DNA of 64,000 nt from an uncultured Bacteroidota bacterium (lineage in GTDB: Bacteria > Bacteroidota > Bacteroidia > Chitinophagales > Chitinophagaceae): contig CAIRYK010000078.1 of NCBI GenBank assembly GCA_903882805.1, positions 114,896-178,895 of the forward strand, in the 5' to 3' direction. Shown piece by piece: positions 52,144-62,779 of this stretch (position 1 is the stretch's first letter; each line of letters begins with the position of its first letter). Below the pieces are notes generated by a model, which was given only the letters and a program-made list of their open reading frames with translations, was not told the origin of the DNA and ran no database searches. Both the position numbers and the translations under genes were made by a program.

Positions 52144-52806
52144 ATGAGAAAAATATTGATGCTTTCGTTTGTTGCTGCGCTTGCAATAGTGGGTTGTAAA
52201 AAACAAGAAGCTACCATTTCAAGAGTAGTTACGGTTTCGTATCCTACCATTACCATTAAAGGTCAGCAATTTTATAGTTTTCCTGTAGGCGGCGGTCCAT
52301 TGCCATCTGCTAATACTATACAGGCTACCGCTTACGATTCTTTTTATAAACAATCGCTAACACCCGTTGTTGACGCCAGCCGCCTAACTAACGTTGCGCC
52401 AGGATTGTACATCGCTACAGTATCAGCCCGTAACTCTTATGGTTTCACAGGGTATGGATATGTGTACGTTGCTATTACTAATATCACAGATTCAATGAAT
52501 CTTGGTGGAAAGTATGTGCGCACAGCGAATAATGACACTGTTAATATCACAAAACTATCGCGTGGATTGTATAGAACTGATAATGTCGGCGGTGTGTTGA
52601 AGTCAAATCCAGCCTTTATTATACCAGGCTATTTCGTACAAACTACTGACACAACGCTTGATATGCCTCTGCAGCCATCAGCTCAAGGTAATTTCTCAGG
52701 TGGATCGGGCGCTATTGATCTTACTCCAGGCGATACAACCATTATGTATTCTATACAAAACAATGGTAACTTCGGTACCCAGATTAGAACGTTCAAGAAA
52801 ATATAG
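52144..52806 (+). CDS. operon-linked surface lipoprotein with beta-sandwich domains
   Basis: A 220-residue lipoprotein (Cys18 in AALAIVGCKKQ). It consists of an Ig-like domain (about 30-115, VSYPTITIKGQQFYSFPVGG, ending TGYGYVYVAITNI) and a second beta domain (about 118-220). Proteins at this position behind SusC/SusD, like SusE/F-type or DUF5012-type lipoproteins, bind ligand at the cell surface. It is 24 bp behind the SusD gene and closed by a terminator. Confidence 0.82.
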   Translation: MRKILMLSFVAALAIVGCKKQEATISRVVTVSYPTITIKGQQFYSFPVGGGPLPSANTIQATAYDSFYKQSLTPVVDASRLTNVAPGLYIATVSARNSYGFTGYGYVYVAITNITDSMNLGGKYVRTANNDTVNITKLSRGLYRTDNVGGVLKSNPAFIIPGYFVQTTDTTLDMPLQPSAQGNFSGGSGAIDLTPGDTTIMYSIQNNGNFGTQIRTFKKI

Positions 52807-52828
52807 AACTGGTCATACAATTTTATTA

Positions 52829-52855
52829 AATCCTCGCTGTCAGCGGGGATTTTTT
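52829..52855 (+). terminator. terminator of the SusCD operon
   Basis: The stem AATCCTCGCTG / CAGCGGGGATT with a short loop is followed by a T run. Confidence 0.85.
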
Positions 52856-52933
52856 AAATTAGGCATTATCTATTGTTTTTCATTTCCGTAAGTTGATATT
52901 GTATTTTTAACAAATTTTCCATTCTATAGCCAT

Positions 52934-52941
52934 TATATTTG
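52934..52941 (+). promoter_or_regulatory. candidate -7 box (TATATTTG)
   Basis: It matches TAnnTTTG and lies 17 bp before the ATG at 52959, implying a very short leader. Confidence 0.45.
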
Positions 52942-52958
52942 CGCACTAATTGAATATT

Positions 52959-53675
52959 ATGCAAAAAGTTCTCGCCATTTTGGCATTTGTATTTTTACCT
53001 TCTTCTATGCTATTGGCGCAAGACGCTACAGAGAAAGTAAGCAGCGCAGCGTTGCCGCAGATAGTGAAGCCATCGCGCGACTTTTTGATGTTACAGTTCA
53101 ATTACAACACTTGGTTGACAAAGCCGGATAGCGTGAAAAGCAAATCGTTTGGTTATAGTTTCAACGGGTTTCTGTGCTATGATTTTCCAATAAAAAAATC
53201 GCATTTAAGTTTCGCCACTGGTATAGGTATTTCCACCAATGTCATTTATCTAGACAAGCAGGTTATAGCTGCTTCAGACACGGGTGTTTATGGCGCGCAA
53301 GCACATTTTATTGCTGATACCAATGATTATAAACGCTACAAATTCAATACTACTTACTTACAGGCGCCATTTGAATTAAGGTATTTTGGCAACAACCAAA
53401 ACCGTAACAAAGGTTTTAAAGCTGCTATTGGTTTGCAAGTAGGCACGCTTTTGGGCGCTCATACAAAAGGCGTAAAGTCGGTAGAAGGTACAAATGTGAA
53501 AGATAAGGTAGACACAAAACGTTATCTAAATTCTTGGAATTTTGTGGCTACAGCAAGAATTGGTTATGGCAATTTGTCGCTTTTTGGGTCTTATAATCTT
53601 ACGCAGGTATACAAAGACAATGCAGGACCAGCAATTACTCCTATGGCTATAGGTATTTGCCTTACCGGTTTGTAA
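52959..53675 (+). CDS. outer-membrane beta-barrel protein (PorT-like)
   Basis: A 238-residue protein: signal peptide (about 1-21, ending SSMLLAQD) and an eight-strand-type barrel. It shows SYSFNGFLCYDFPI-like strands, TYLQAPFELRYFG and an end in ICLTGL. This matches the PorT/outer-membrane-beta-barrel group common in Bacteroidota. Function unknown. I take the ATG at 52959; a TTG three codons earlier is less likely, given the promoter just upstream. Confidence 0.8.
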   Translation: MQKVLAILAFVFLPSSMLLAQDATEKVSSAALPQIVKPSRDFLMLQFNYNTWLTKPDSVKSKSFGYSFNGFLCYDFPIKKSHLSFATGIGISTNVIYLDKQVIAASDTGVYGAQAHFIADTNDYKRYKFNTTYLQAPFELRYFGNNQNRNKGFKAAIGLQVGTLLGAHTKGVKSVEGTNVKDKVDTKRYLNSWNFVATARIGYGNLSLFGSYNLTQVYKDNAGPAITPMAIGICLTGL

Positions 53676-53697
53676 ATGTCACCTAATTGGTATATCG

Positions 53698-53732
53698 AGG
53701 GGTTGTGTACTTAGTACACAACCCCTTTTTTG
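53698..53732 (+). terminator. terminator after the barrel gene
   Basis: The stem AGGGGTTGTGTAC / GTACACAACCCCT with a TTA loop and a run of T. Confidence 0.9.
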
Positions 53733-53800
53733 TTTCAGTTTGCTATCGTAGTCGCACTATAGACAGCTTTTGTTTTTCCTGCTTCAATGCGTAATTCAAT

Positions 53801-53831
53801 AAAAAAAGCGCGCCAACACAAGTTAGCGCGC
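53801..53831 (-). terminator. terminator of the minus-strand barrel gene
   Basis: The stem GCGCGC-AAC / GTT-GCGCGC around ACAA (53808-53831), with a run of A at 53801-53807 that reads as T on the minus strand. Confidence 0.85.
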
Positions 53832-53857
53832 CCGATATTCTGGAATGATGTTTTATT

Positions 53858-54580
53858 CTAGAATCTCCATCTTATTCCCAATGTTTCAGGGAAGTAGAGA
53901 AGATGGAAATTTGAGTTTTTCTCTCTATAGTTTATATCTATTGTTTTTACTTCTGCATACCTAACTGCAAGGTCGAGGTTGATACCCAATCTCGGTGTAA
54001 TATAATATGTTACACCCATCTGTACGCCATAGGTGAAGCCCATGCCTGAATTGTAGTTATACTGCGATGCATAGATGTACCCAGAATCTTGTGCAGACTT
54101 GTATACACTATAAGCTGTTGATCCGTCATTGACAGTATTTAACAGACCTAAGGTTGCGCCAAAGTATACATTGCAGCTATTGTAGGTATTATACCTGGAG
54201 TAGAACGGAATAACATAGTTTACTCCAACAGAAGTATTGATTGCATGATCTGCTACCAGAAAGTTGACATTTCTTGGTTCATATTTTCTGTTCAGCGTGT
54301 TTTGCAATTGCCAGGTTCCCTGTGTTTCCCATTTGCGGTCGCCAATATCAAGATTTAGCATCCAATGCGGACTTGCATAGTAGTTTAGCCTTAATGATAT
54401 ATCATTAACCATTTTTGAGCTATTACCCTGATAGGTTTCAGCAGGGCCCAAAGGCCTTGTTATGATGCTCTTGCCAGCATTAAAACCAATCTCCCAATCA
54501 TATTCAGGTGGCAAATTCTGCGCAAACATACTGCCCGCAAAACCTAATACACTTGCTGCGGTGAGTAAAAATGCCTTCAT
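53858..54580 (-). CDS. outer-membrane beta-barrel protein
   Basis: A 240-residue protein with a signal peptide (about 1-20, FAGSMFAQ) and a barrel pattern of aromatic-rich alternating strands (LRLNYYASPHWMLNLDIG, GVQMGVTYYITPRLGINLD). It ends in LGIRWRF, with the terminal Phe required for barrel assembly. The conserved family is the general outer-membrane-beta-barrel group. The role is unknown. A -7 box lies just upstream. Confidence 0.82.
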   Translation of the reverse strand: MKAFLLTAASVLGFAGSMFAQNLPPEYDWEIGFNAGKSIITRPLGPAETYQGNSSKMVNDISLRLNYYASPHWMLNLDIGDRKWETQGTWQLQNTLNRKYEPRNVNFLVADHAINTSVGVNYVIPFYSRYNTYNSCNVYFGATLGLLNTVNDGSTAYSVYKSAQDSGYIYASQYNYNSGMGFTYGVQMGVTYYITPRLGINLDLAVRYAEVKTIDINYREKNSNFHLLYFPETLGIRWRF

Positions 54581-54608
54581 ACTTGTAGCGATTTTTAGAA
54601 ATAAGAAT

Positions 54609-54616
54609 CAAATCTA
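54609..54616 (-). promoter_or_regulatory. candidate -7 box (TAGATTTG, minus strand)
   Basis: It matches TAnnTTTG, 28 bp before the start of the barrel gene at 54580. Confidence 0.5.
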
Positions 54617-54761
54617 AGGAAATTTTACCGCCAAAGAAAGAAATACACAAAAAAACTAAACATTGTACTACTAATATTTGTTGGTTTGTGTATCTCTTTT
54701 GCCCGGCAAGTAAGACCTGTGTAATAATTCCTGTGTTTTATTATTTAAACGGCTGTTATAT

Positions 54762-56270
54762 TTAAATATCGTCATCGGAACTGAAATTCATATTGAGCAT
54801 ACTGCCTAATATATCGCCAAATGCATAACCGCCTTTTTCTATGCCTTTTTTGCTGATAAGCGAGAATTCGGAAATGCCGTGTAGCATCAGCTCCATGAGC
54901 AGCCCTACATGTGCGCTCTGTGCATTAGGGTAAAATTGCTTGACAGCTGAAAATAATCCATCAATTTTGTATAGTTGATTTATATATTCTGTGTCTGAGT
55001 AGTTTTGCATTAGCGAAACATCATTACCTCGGCCAAACCAATCGATGATAGGTTGGTAGGGACTTGGTTTTGGTTTTGCTTTTTGGGAATCACGTCCTTT
55101 CTTGAAACTTTGGGGATCTGGATAGTATTTAAGAAATACGGAGCGTATAGCTAAGCCAAGTAGGCGATGCGCAACGTTTAAGGGGCCTTCCTGCTCGCCT
55201 TCATACACCAGCTCAATCTTACCCGTTATAGATGGCACAACGCCCAGAAAGTCGGTTATGCGCGCTACTGTTTGCGCTTCACCAGCTTTTAGCGCTCTGA
55301 GTTCTGCGCTACTAACGAGGTTTTCGTAAGCAGATATTGTTAACCTTGCAGATACTCCGCTTTTCTGATCAACGAATTCGCTTTTGCGCGCTTCCATAGC
55401 TATTTGTTCTACGAGCATTGCGCATATTTCTGGCACTTCTACCTTTTGCGTTTGGTCGTCGGTAATGTGCGCTTCCTGATCGGTAATTGCTCGCGATATT
55501 TCAATTGTCTTCGGGTAGTGGGTTAATATCTGGCTTTCTATACGGTCTTTTAGCGGCGTTACTATACTACCTCGGTTGGTATAGTCTTCCGGGTTGGCTG
55601 TAAACACAAATAGTATGTCGAGCGGAAGGCGCAATTTGAATCCACGAATCTGGATGTCGCCTTCTTGCAGTATATTGAACAATGACACCTGTATACGGGC
55701 TTGCAGGTCGGGCAGTTCGTTGATAACAAATATGCCCCTGTGCGATCTAGGAATGATTCCGTAATGCAATGCTTGCTCGTCAGCAAAACTGAGGCGCATA
55801 TTTGCAGCCTTAATAGGGTCTATATCGCCTATCAGGTCGGCTACCGATACATCGGGTGTGGCTAGTTTTTCTCCATAACGTTGGCTTCGGTGCAGCCACT
55901 CTATGGGGGTGTTATCGCCCATCTCATCAAGTTTTTTGCGCGCATAAAGGGATATTGGCGCAAACGGATCGTCGTTGATTTCGCTCCCCGCTACTACTGG
56001 TATCCACTCATCGAGCAAGGTAGTCATTTCGCGGGCCATACGGGTCTTTGCCTGGCCTCTTAGGCCGAGGAACAATATGTTGTGACGCGATAGCAGTGCA
56101 CGCTCCACATCGGGTATTACCGTGTCTTCGTAGCCCAATACGCTATGAAATGGACTTTGATTTTTACTGACCAGATTTATCAGGTTTGCCCGTACTTCAT
56201 CTTTTATTTTTTTGCCGGTATATCCTGATGCTTTCAGCGCTCCAAACGTTGTTATTTCATTGTAGTTCAT
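54762..56270 (-). CDS. MoxR/Mg-chelatase-like AAA+ ATPase
   Basis: A 502-residue ATPase. Walker A is in FLGLRGQAKTRMAREM (about residues 67-82) and Walker B in GIFVINELPDL (about 178). The sensor region is FVFTANPEDYTNRG. The latter half has a chelatase-type lid and an acidic C-terminus (FSSDDDI). Such ATPases assist in inserting metals or remodelling complexes, usually with a VWA-domain partner, which is not seen here. It lies behind the charged-tail gene at 56400-57827 in one minus-strand unit. Confidence 0.87.
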   Translation of the reverse strand: MNYNEITTFGALKASGYTGKKIKDEVRANLINLVSKNQSPFHSVLGYEDTVIPDVERALLSRHNILFLGLRGQAKTRMAREMTTLLDEWIPVVAGSEINDDPFAPISLYARKKLDEMGDNTPIEWLHRSQRYGEKLATPDVSVADLIGDIDPIKAANMRLSFADEQALHYGIIPRSHRGIFVINELPDLQARIQVSLFNILQEGDIQIRGFKLRLPLDILFVFTANPEDYTNRGSIVTPLKDRIESQILTHYPKTIEISRAITDQEAHITDDQTQKVEVPEICAMLVEQIAMEARKSEFVDQKSGVSARLTISAYENLVSSAELRALKAGEAQTVARITDFLGVVPSITGKIELVYEGEQEGPLNVAHRLLGLAIRSVFLKYYPDPQSFKKGRDSQKAKPKPSPYQPIIDWFGRGNDVSLMQNYSDTEYINQLYKIDGLFSAVKQFYPNAQSAHVGLLMELMLHGISEFSLISKKGIEKGGYAFGDILGSMLNMNFSSDDDI

Positions 56271-56399
56271 TTCAAATGTTGCTGTTTTTTGTTGTTACTC
56301 AACCACTATAGGGAGTAATAATTACTCTTCATCTTCGTCTTTTTTTACCGGCTTGGGTTTTACTGGTTGCTTATCATCCGGTTTTACATTTGTTTCGTC

Positions 56400-57827
56400 T
56401 TAAGGTTTTACTTTTACGTCGTCATTAACTTTGTCCTTTTCATTCGGTTTGTCTTTTTTATGTCTTTGTTCTTCGCCTAAATTCCGTAGTCTTTTCTTTT
56501 CTCTTCGGCGTTTTTCACGATCCGTTTCATCGCTTTTTTCGCTTGCTTTTTCACTATCCTTACTATTTTTACCCGGCTCTGTTTTCTTATTGTCTGTTTT
56601 TTCCTTATCTGCGTTTTCGTCTTTGTTTATTTCATTGTGGGGTATTTTCACCGGAGGTTTTATTTTGTCCTCATTGGCTTCTTCGTCTACCCTTCCCGAC
56701 AGTCCTTTTTCCAGAATATTCTCGAGTTGTTCTAATTTTTTTTGTGGTAGATCGGCTTGTGTAAGCACGGCATCATAGCCAGTATTGTTGTCGTTGTTTG
56801 TCCATGATCCGGTATAGGTTTTGTCTTTAAGTGTCAGTTCAAGTGTGCCTACCGATGGATCGTCTTCCATATTCCATTTACCATCAGGCGTTCTGGTTAT
56901 GTAGAGTTTTACATATTTTACCTGATCTCCAAATTTGTACAAACCATCATAAGCATAGGTTTTGTTGTTTGCCCTATCTTTTAGGTACCTGATATATAAT
57001 TTTACAGGAATTTCGTTATCGAATTTACCTTCATAGTAACGTCGGTCGATAACTTTTTTACGTACTGATGATTTTTCTTCCTCATCGCCATCATCCATCG
57101 ATAAATTTGTTTTCTTTATTTTTTTAGCCTTTGCCGTATCAGTTGTTGCCGATTTTTTCGATGTATCTGTAAGTGGTGTATCTATAATTGGGTTTTTTGC
57201 CAGCCAGTCGAAGTATTTCTTCTCCTGTGCTTCCTTTTCGTTAAATTGATCAATAGTCGATGCTTCAAGTATGTTGAGCAACTGACCGCCAAAGAAGAAG
57301 CCGTTTATTTTTTGTATTTCGGTGATTGTTATGCAAAATGTGTATCTACCCAGTATATCACGTACAAATAGGTAACCTTTAAATCTGTCGGAAGCTATTC
57401 GTTCATACCCCAGTAGGCTGCGTGTTGCTTGTTCTTTATGTAATTCGTAGCGCTGCATGGCTATGCTGTTCCAATGTATGCCCGAATCTTCTCCTTTTTT
57501 TAATACTTCATAGAAACGTGTCATTATCGATCTATTGTAATAAGGGTCGAATGCAATAAGGCTTTGTGGATTTTCTTTTAAGTGATTTAGCGCTTTTATC
57601 GCTTCAGGCGACCGATCGGGGTTGTGCAATACAAGTTGCCACAACGTGTCGAAAGGAGGAAATAAGTAAAAATAGCTGACAGAATCTTTGTTGGCAAGGC
57701 AACCAAGTACATTATGCATTAGTCCTTCTTCCGTACGTGGCAGGCCGCGGTATCTTTTTTTATTATTACGGCCGCCAATAGCAGTTATACTGGCAATCAG
57801 TAAAAGGAAAACAAGAAGCCGCTTCAT
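56400..57827 (-). CDS. exported protein with highly charged C-terminal tail, tail cut by an in-frame stop
   Basis: A 475-residue protein with a signal peptide (about 1-18). An N-terminal helical part follows (SYFYLFPPFDTLWQLVLHN), then a middle beta-rich part (KLYIRYLKDRANNKTYAYDG, TLELTLKDKTYTGSWTNND). From about 385 it has a Lys/Asp/Glu-rich tail. The reading frame stops at TAA (56400-56402) after DVKVKP. It then continues in the same frame for 25 codons (DETNVKPDDKQPVKPKPVKK then DEDEE) to TAA at 56322. The continuation matches the tail in composition, so a nonsense change probably shortened it. Function unknown. Confidence 0.75.
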   Translation of the reverse strand: MKRLLVFLLLIASITAIGGRNNKKRYRGLPRTEEGLMHNVLGCLANKDSVSYFYLFPPFDTLWQLVLHNPDRSPEAIKALNHLKENPQSLIAFDPYYNRSIMTRFYEVLKKGEDSGIHWNSIAMQRYELHKEQATRSLLGYERIASDRFKGYLFVRDILGRYTFCITITEIQKINGFFFGGQLLNILEASTIDQFNEKEAQEKKYFDWLAKNPIIDTPLTDTSKKSATTDTAKAKKIKKTNLSMDDGDEEEKSSVRKKVIDRRYYEGKFDNEIPVKLYIRYLKDRANNKTYAYDGLYKFGDQVKYVKLYITRTPDGKWNMEDDPSVGTLELTLKDKTYTGSWTNNDNNTGYDAVLTQADLPQKKLEQLENILEKGLSGRVDEEANEDKIKPPVKIPHNEINKDENADKEKTDNKKTEPGKNSKDSEKASEKSDETDREKRRREKKRLRNLGEEQRHKKDKPNEKDKVNDDVKVKP

Positions 57828-57893
57828 TTATTTGTATTAGGAGCAAATAAAGTTAAGTGTTTTAGGTCAATCGGAGCAACTAAGTTCGTTAAA

Positions 57894-57931
57894 AATACTA
57901 TCGCCCGACTTTTGGGCCGGGCGATAGTATT
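57894..57931 (-). terminator. terminator of pyrG
   Basis: The stem AATACTATCGCCC / GGGCGATAGTATT around a 12-base loop lies 6 bp after the pyrG stop on the minus strand. Confidence 0.85.
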
Positions 57932-57936
57932 AAACT

Positions 57937-59619
<1,683 letters not shown>

Positions 59620-59660
59620 TTATATAAAAACAATAAAGATAAGTAACTGTTGCGGTCGGG

Positions 59661-59668
59661 CAAAAATA
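59661..59668 (-). promoter_or_regulatory. candidate -7 box (TATTTTTG) of pyrG
   Basis: It matches TAnnTTTG on the minus strand, 74 bp upstream of the pyrG start. Confidence 0.5.
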
Positions 59669-59752
59669 CAAATAAAATCAGAAACCCATCAGGGCATTAA
59701 CAATTATTAGTCGGCTTTTATTTTCAGGTGTCTCTACTAATGATCTGTTTAT

Positions 59753-59793
59753 AAAAGAGTAAGGATTCCGGTCTGGAATCCTTACTCTTTTAT
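59753..59793 (-). terminator. terminator of the OmpA-lipoprotein gene
   Basis: The stem AAAAGAGTAAGGATTCC pairs with GGAATCCTTACTCTTTT around a short loop; T-rich on the minus-strand side. Confidence 0.85.
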
Positions 59794-59810
59794 AATAGCG
59801 GAAATGGGAA

Positions 59811-60665
59811 TTAGTTTTTTGGTTTTTCGAGCAATTTGAAGAACTGATCGAGCTGTGGTAGAATCACAATACGTGTTCTTCTGTTGGCTGCATTACCTTC
59901 TTTAGTATCGTTTGTGGCTACAGGCACATATTCGCCGCGACCAGCAGCAGTCATCCTGTTTGGCGGCACATGGTATTTGTTTTGCAATATGCGCACCACC
60001 GATGTAGCACGTTTTACGCTGAGGTCCCAGTTATCTTCTATCATACCCGGTGCGCCTTTGTACACTACATTATCTGTATGGCCTTCAACCATAAATTCTA
60101 TATCGGGCTGGCTAATCAGTACTTTTGCTACTTTGCCTAATATTTCCTGAGCTTTGTCGGTTACTTCATAACGGCCGCTCTTGAAAAGCAGTTTGTCTGA
60201 AATATCTACATACACTACACCCTTATCAACTTTAATGTTGATGTCTTTATCTTCAAGATTGCCAATTGCGCTTTTCAGGTTAATGACCAACGCCATATTC
60301 ATCGAATCTTTACGGTTAATGGCTTGTTGCAGATTTTGAATATAGGCATCTTTTACGCCGATATTATCAAGCGATTTTTTTATGCTTTCTGCTTGTGTTC
60401 CTGAAATTACAGACAAATCCTTTAGCTGGCTCAACATTTGATTGCTGTTATTTTTGGTGTCGGCAATCTGTTCCTCCAGCGCTTTTATACGTGCTTTATC
60501 GGCAGCGCGATCTTCTTTACACTTAGAATACTCTGTTATCAGTTCTTTATGAACGCTATCGAGTTTTGCTAATTTTTCGTCGCTCTTTTTGAGTTTTTTG
60601 TTTGTGCCGCAAGAAGCGAGCGAAACAGATACCAAGCCGAGGAAAGCAATTTGTCTTAAAGTCAT
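59811..60665 (-). CDS. OmpA-family lipoprotein with coiled-coil stalk
   Basis: A 284-residue lipoprotein (Cys19 in SVSLASCGTNKKL). A coiled coil (about 22-125) links to a C-terminal OmpA domain (about 155-275), with VYVDISDKLLFKSGRYEVT, FMVEGHTDNV, WDLSVKRATSVV and NRRTRIVI. The Asp and Arg that grip peptidoglycan are present. It should tie the outer membrane to the wall, like a MotB/Pal-type stator without the membrane channel. Confidence 0.88.
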   Translation of the reverse strand: MTLRQIAFLGLVSVSLASCGTNKKLKKSDEKLAKLDSVHKELITEYSKCKEDRAADKARIKALEEQIADTKNNSNQMLSQLKDLSVISGTQAESIKKSLDNIGVKDAYIQNLQQAINRKDSMNMALVINLKSAIGNLEDKDINIKVDKGVVYVDISDKLLFKSGRYEVTDKAQEILGKVAKVLISQPDIEFMVEGHTDNVVYKGAPGMIEDNWDLSVKRATSVVRILQNKYHVPPNRMTAAGRGEYVPVATNDTKEGNAANRRTRIVILPQLDQFFKLLEKPKN

Positions 60666-60697
60666 AAAATGAATTTCGTTAGTAAGCGTAGTTTGTA

Positions 60698-60705
60698 CAA
60701 AATTA
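60698..60705 (-). promoter_or_regulatory. candidate -7 box (TAATTTTG) of the OmpA lipoprotein
   Basis: It matches TAnnTTTG on the minus strand, 32 bp upstream of the start. Confidence 0.45.
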
Positions 60706-60844
60706 CTTCGGATAACCTTAATGATGCGTTAATAAAATGCCCTTTTTACAATGAGTTGCATGATTTTGAGCAGTTTTTAGGCGTACAAGCTTTGAGTAAT
60801 GGCATCATGTAGATGGGCATGGTTATGTAAACTATTGATTAAGC

Positions 60845-60878
60845 AAAGAAAGGCAGCGATTGCTCGCTGCCTTTCTTT
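60845..60878 (-). terminator. terminator of the T9SS type A gene
   Basis: The perfect stem AAAGAAAGGCAGCGA / TCGCTGCCTTTCTTT with a TTGC loop lies 20 bp after the stop. Confidence 0.9.
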
Positions 60879-60897
60879 ATTATGATGTATTAGCAAA

Positions 60898-62367
60898 TTA
60901 GTGAGATACTACAATACGACCTGTATTAGAGATGTTGTTTACAGAAACATTGTACATATAAACGCCAGCAGCAAGGTTAGCAGTGTTGAAAGTTGCTTTG
61001 CCTTTAGCTACGTTACCCATGTTCTGAGTAGCAACTACCTGACCAAGAACGTTGCTCAAAGTAACTACTGTGTTAGCAGCAGCGCCTGTAGAGAAATCAA
61101 TGTTCATTACATCGTTAGATGGGTTAGGATAAACCTTTACAGAAGTAGCTTCAGTTACATTGTTAACAGCAAGTCTTGAATCTGGAATAGACAAGCAAGA
61201 AGCGCAGCTAACATGGTAAGAAACGAATGGATATTGCAGGAAGCTTGGACCAGTACCTGTAGTTGTCCAACCCCAGTTAGGAACATAAGTACCTACGCTG
61301 TTTGCAGAACCCAATCTTTTGAAATAACCGCTTGTCCAGTCGCCGAGAACAAATGGAGGGAACACTGGATCGCCGGCAGCATCAGCAGCAAAACCGATGA
61401 TAGGAGTGTAGCAACCATAGTTGTAAGTCTGGTCTACGTTACGGATAGTGGCATATGCAGGAATTCCAGCTTCGCCGCTCTTGAAAGAGATAGACATTGA
61501 AGTGTAGTTTCCAGCAGGTACACTAACGTTAATTGTCGGATCTGAGTGACCAGCACGAGGATATACTGTGTTCAATTCGCCGATTGTGTGCGTGAAACCA
61601 AGGGTATCAGGAACTTTCATCAACATTTTATATACTCTTGTAGGAGCAGTGATTGGAACAACAGTAGTGATTGGTGGAACGATCAGAGCGACACCATTTG
61701 AGCTACCTGCACGATTGTTGATAGAATCGTAGTACATAGTCAACAATGGAAGACCTGAAGTAAGGCCGTATGCTGATGGCAATGGGCCTGCTGGGTATTC
61801 AAGACCGTTAGCGAGGTCGGCAGTAGCTGCGCCATTACCTGTAGCGAAAGTGAATATAAGTGTATCTACGATAGTTGGTTTTGCTGGGTTTCTTTCGTAT
61901 GCGCCGCAAACTGCAACTGAATCGATTACATATGCATCATAAGCAGTGATAGCCATGCCTGACATTGTAGATGCGTTCCAAGCAGAAGCGAAAGGCTGGA
62001 AGCCCATAGCCGCGCCTACGAAACGTACTGTATCGAAAGGAGTTGTGCCGGTGAAACCGAAGATTGCTTGTTGATTTTCCCACATGTTCATACCAGAGAA
62101 ACCAGGAGTACCGGTTACTGTAGCTGGAGCCATGATTTCATCAACATAATCGTACCATCTTGTACCTGCTGTGCCACCTGGAACCGCTGGTTTAGGATCG
62201 TTGTTGTGGATGGTTGGCATAGTTGATGACAACTGAAATGCCGCGCCTTTGTTAACTACTTCACTGCGATTGGATCCATAGTTGAACAGTACGCTTTTAC
62301 GGGCTTCCTGCCCATGAGCGAGCCCGGCTACCAAGCCGGCTGCAAGGATTAGAAAAGATTTTTTCAT
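60898..62367 (-). CDS. T9SS type A sorting-domain protein, secreted
   Basis: A 489-residue exported protein with a signal peptide (about 1-19, ending LAHGQ). The first 400 residues are beta-rich, aromatic and poor in Lys, without a recognised catalytic motif. The last 80 are a type A sorting domain (VKVYPNPSNDVMNIDF, GVYMYNV). Codon use is narrow and highly biased, typical of abundantly expressed proteins. It is probably an abundant surface or secreted protein of unknown role. Confidence 0.87.
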   Translation of the reverse strand: MKKSFLILAAGLVAGLAHGQEARKSVLFNYGSNRSEVVNKGAAFQLSSTMPTIHNNDPKPAVPGGTAGTRWYDYVDEIMAPATVTGTPGFSGMNMWENQQAIFGFTGTTPFDTVRFVGAAMGFQPFASAWNASTMSGMAITAYDAYVIDSVAVCGAYERNPAKPTIVDTLIFTFATGNGAATADLANGLEYPAGPLPSAYGLTSGLPLLTMYYDSINNRAGSSNGVALIVPPITTVVPITAPTRVYKMLMKVPDTLGFTHTIGELNTVYPRAGHSDPTINVSVPAGNYTSMSISFKSGEAGIPAYATIRNVDQTYNYGCYTPIIGFAADAAGDPVFPPFVLGDWTSGYFKRLGSANSVGTYVPNWGWTTTGTGPSFLQYPFVSYHVSCASCLSIPDSRLAVNNVTEATSVKVYPNPSNDVMNIDFSTGAAANTVVTLSNVLGQVVATQNMGNVAKGKATFNTANLAAGVYMYNVSVNNISNTGRIVVSH

Positions 62368-62754
62368 AATTTTTTGTTTGGGGAAAGTTTATTATTAATA
62401 GCTTCAAGGATAAAGGTACGTATGTTTTTTACAACAAAAAAAATTATCGGATTTTTTTTTTGGAGGCAGAGCGGAAGCTAATAAAAAAGTGCAATTTTTT
62501 TGCGTTTTTGGTAAACTATAACAATTTGATAATGAAATTAATGGACTTACGATGGCGTGTGTTTTTAGCTTGATCGCCATGCCGAAAGCAGCCTCGCCCT
62601 ACATGCCTGTGCGAAGAGTTGATTAATCATTTCCTTGATCCTCGTTAGGAAGCAATCTTAAGCAAGTTTTGTCGATACCGATAAATATTGGTCCCGATTC
62701 GTAAACGTAGTGCGGTAAATGCATGTTGACTCTTAAATATCAGTTTACATAAGT
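62368..62754. other. intergenic region between divergent genes
   Basis: About 390 bp without a gene. It holds a minus-strand -7 candidate (TACCTTTA, 62411-62418) for the T9SS protein, several T runs, and no hairpin of note. Confidence 0.5.
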
Positions 62755-62762
62755 TACCTTTG
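62755..62762 (+). promoter_or_regulatory. candidate -7 box (TACCTTTG) of proline dehydrogenase
   Basis: It matches TAnnTTTG and ends on the G of an in-frame GTG. The GTG therefore cannot be the start of a transcript made here, which supports the ATG at 62780. Confidence 0.5.
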
Positions 62763-62779
62763 TGCATCTTAATTTATTT

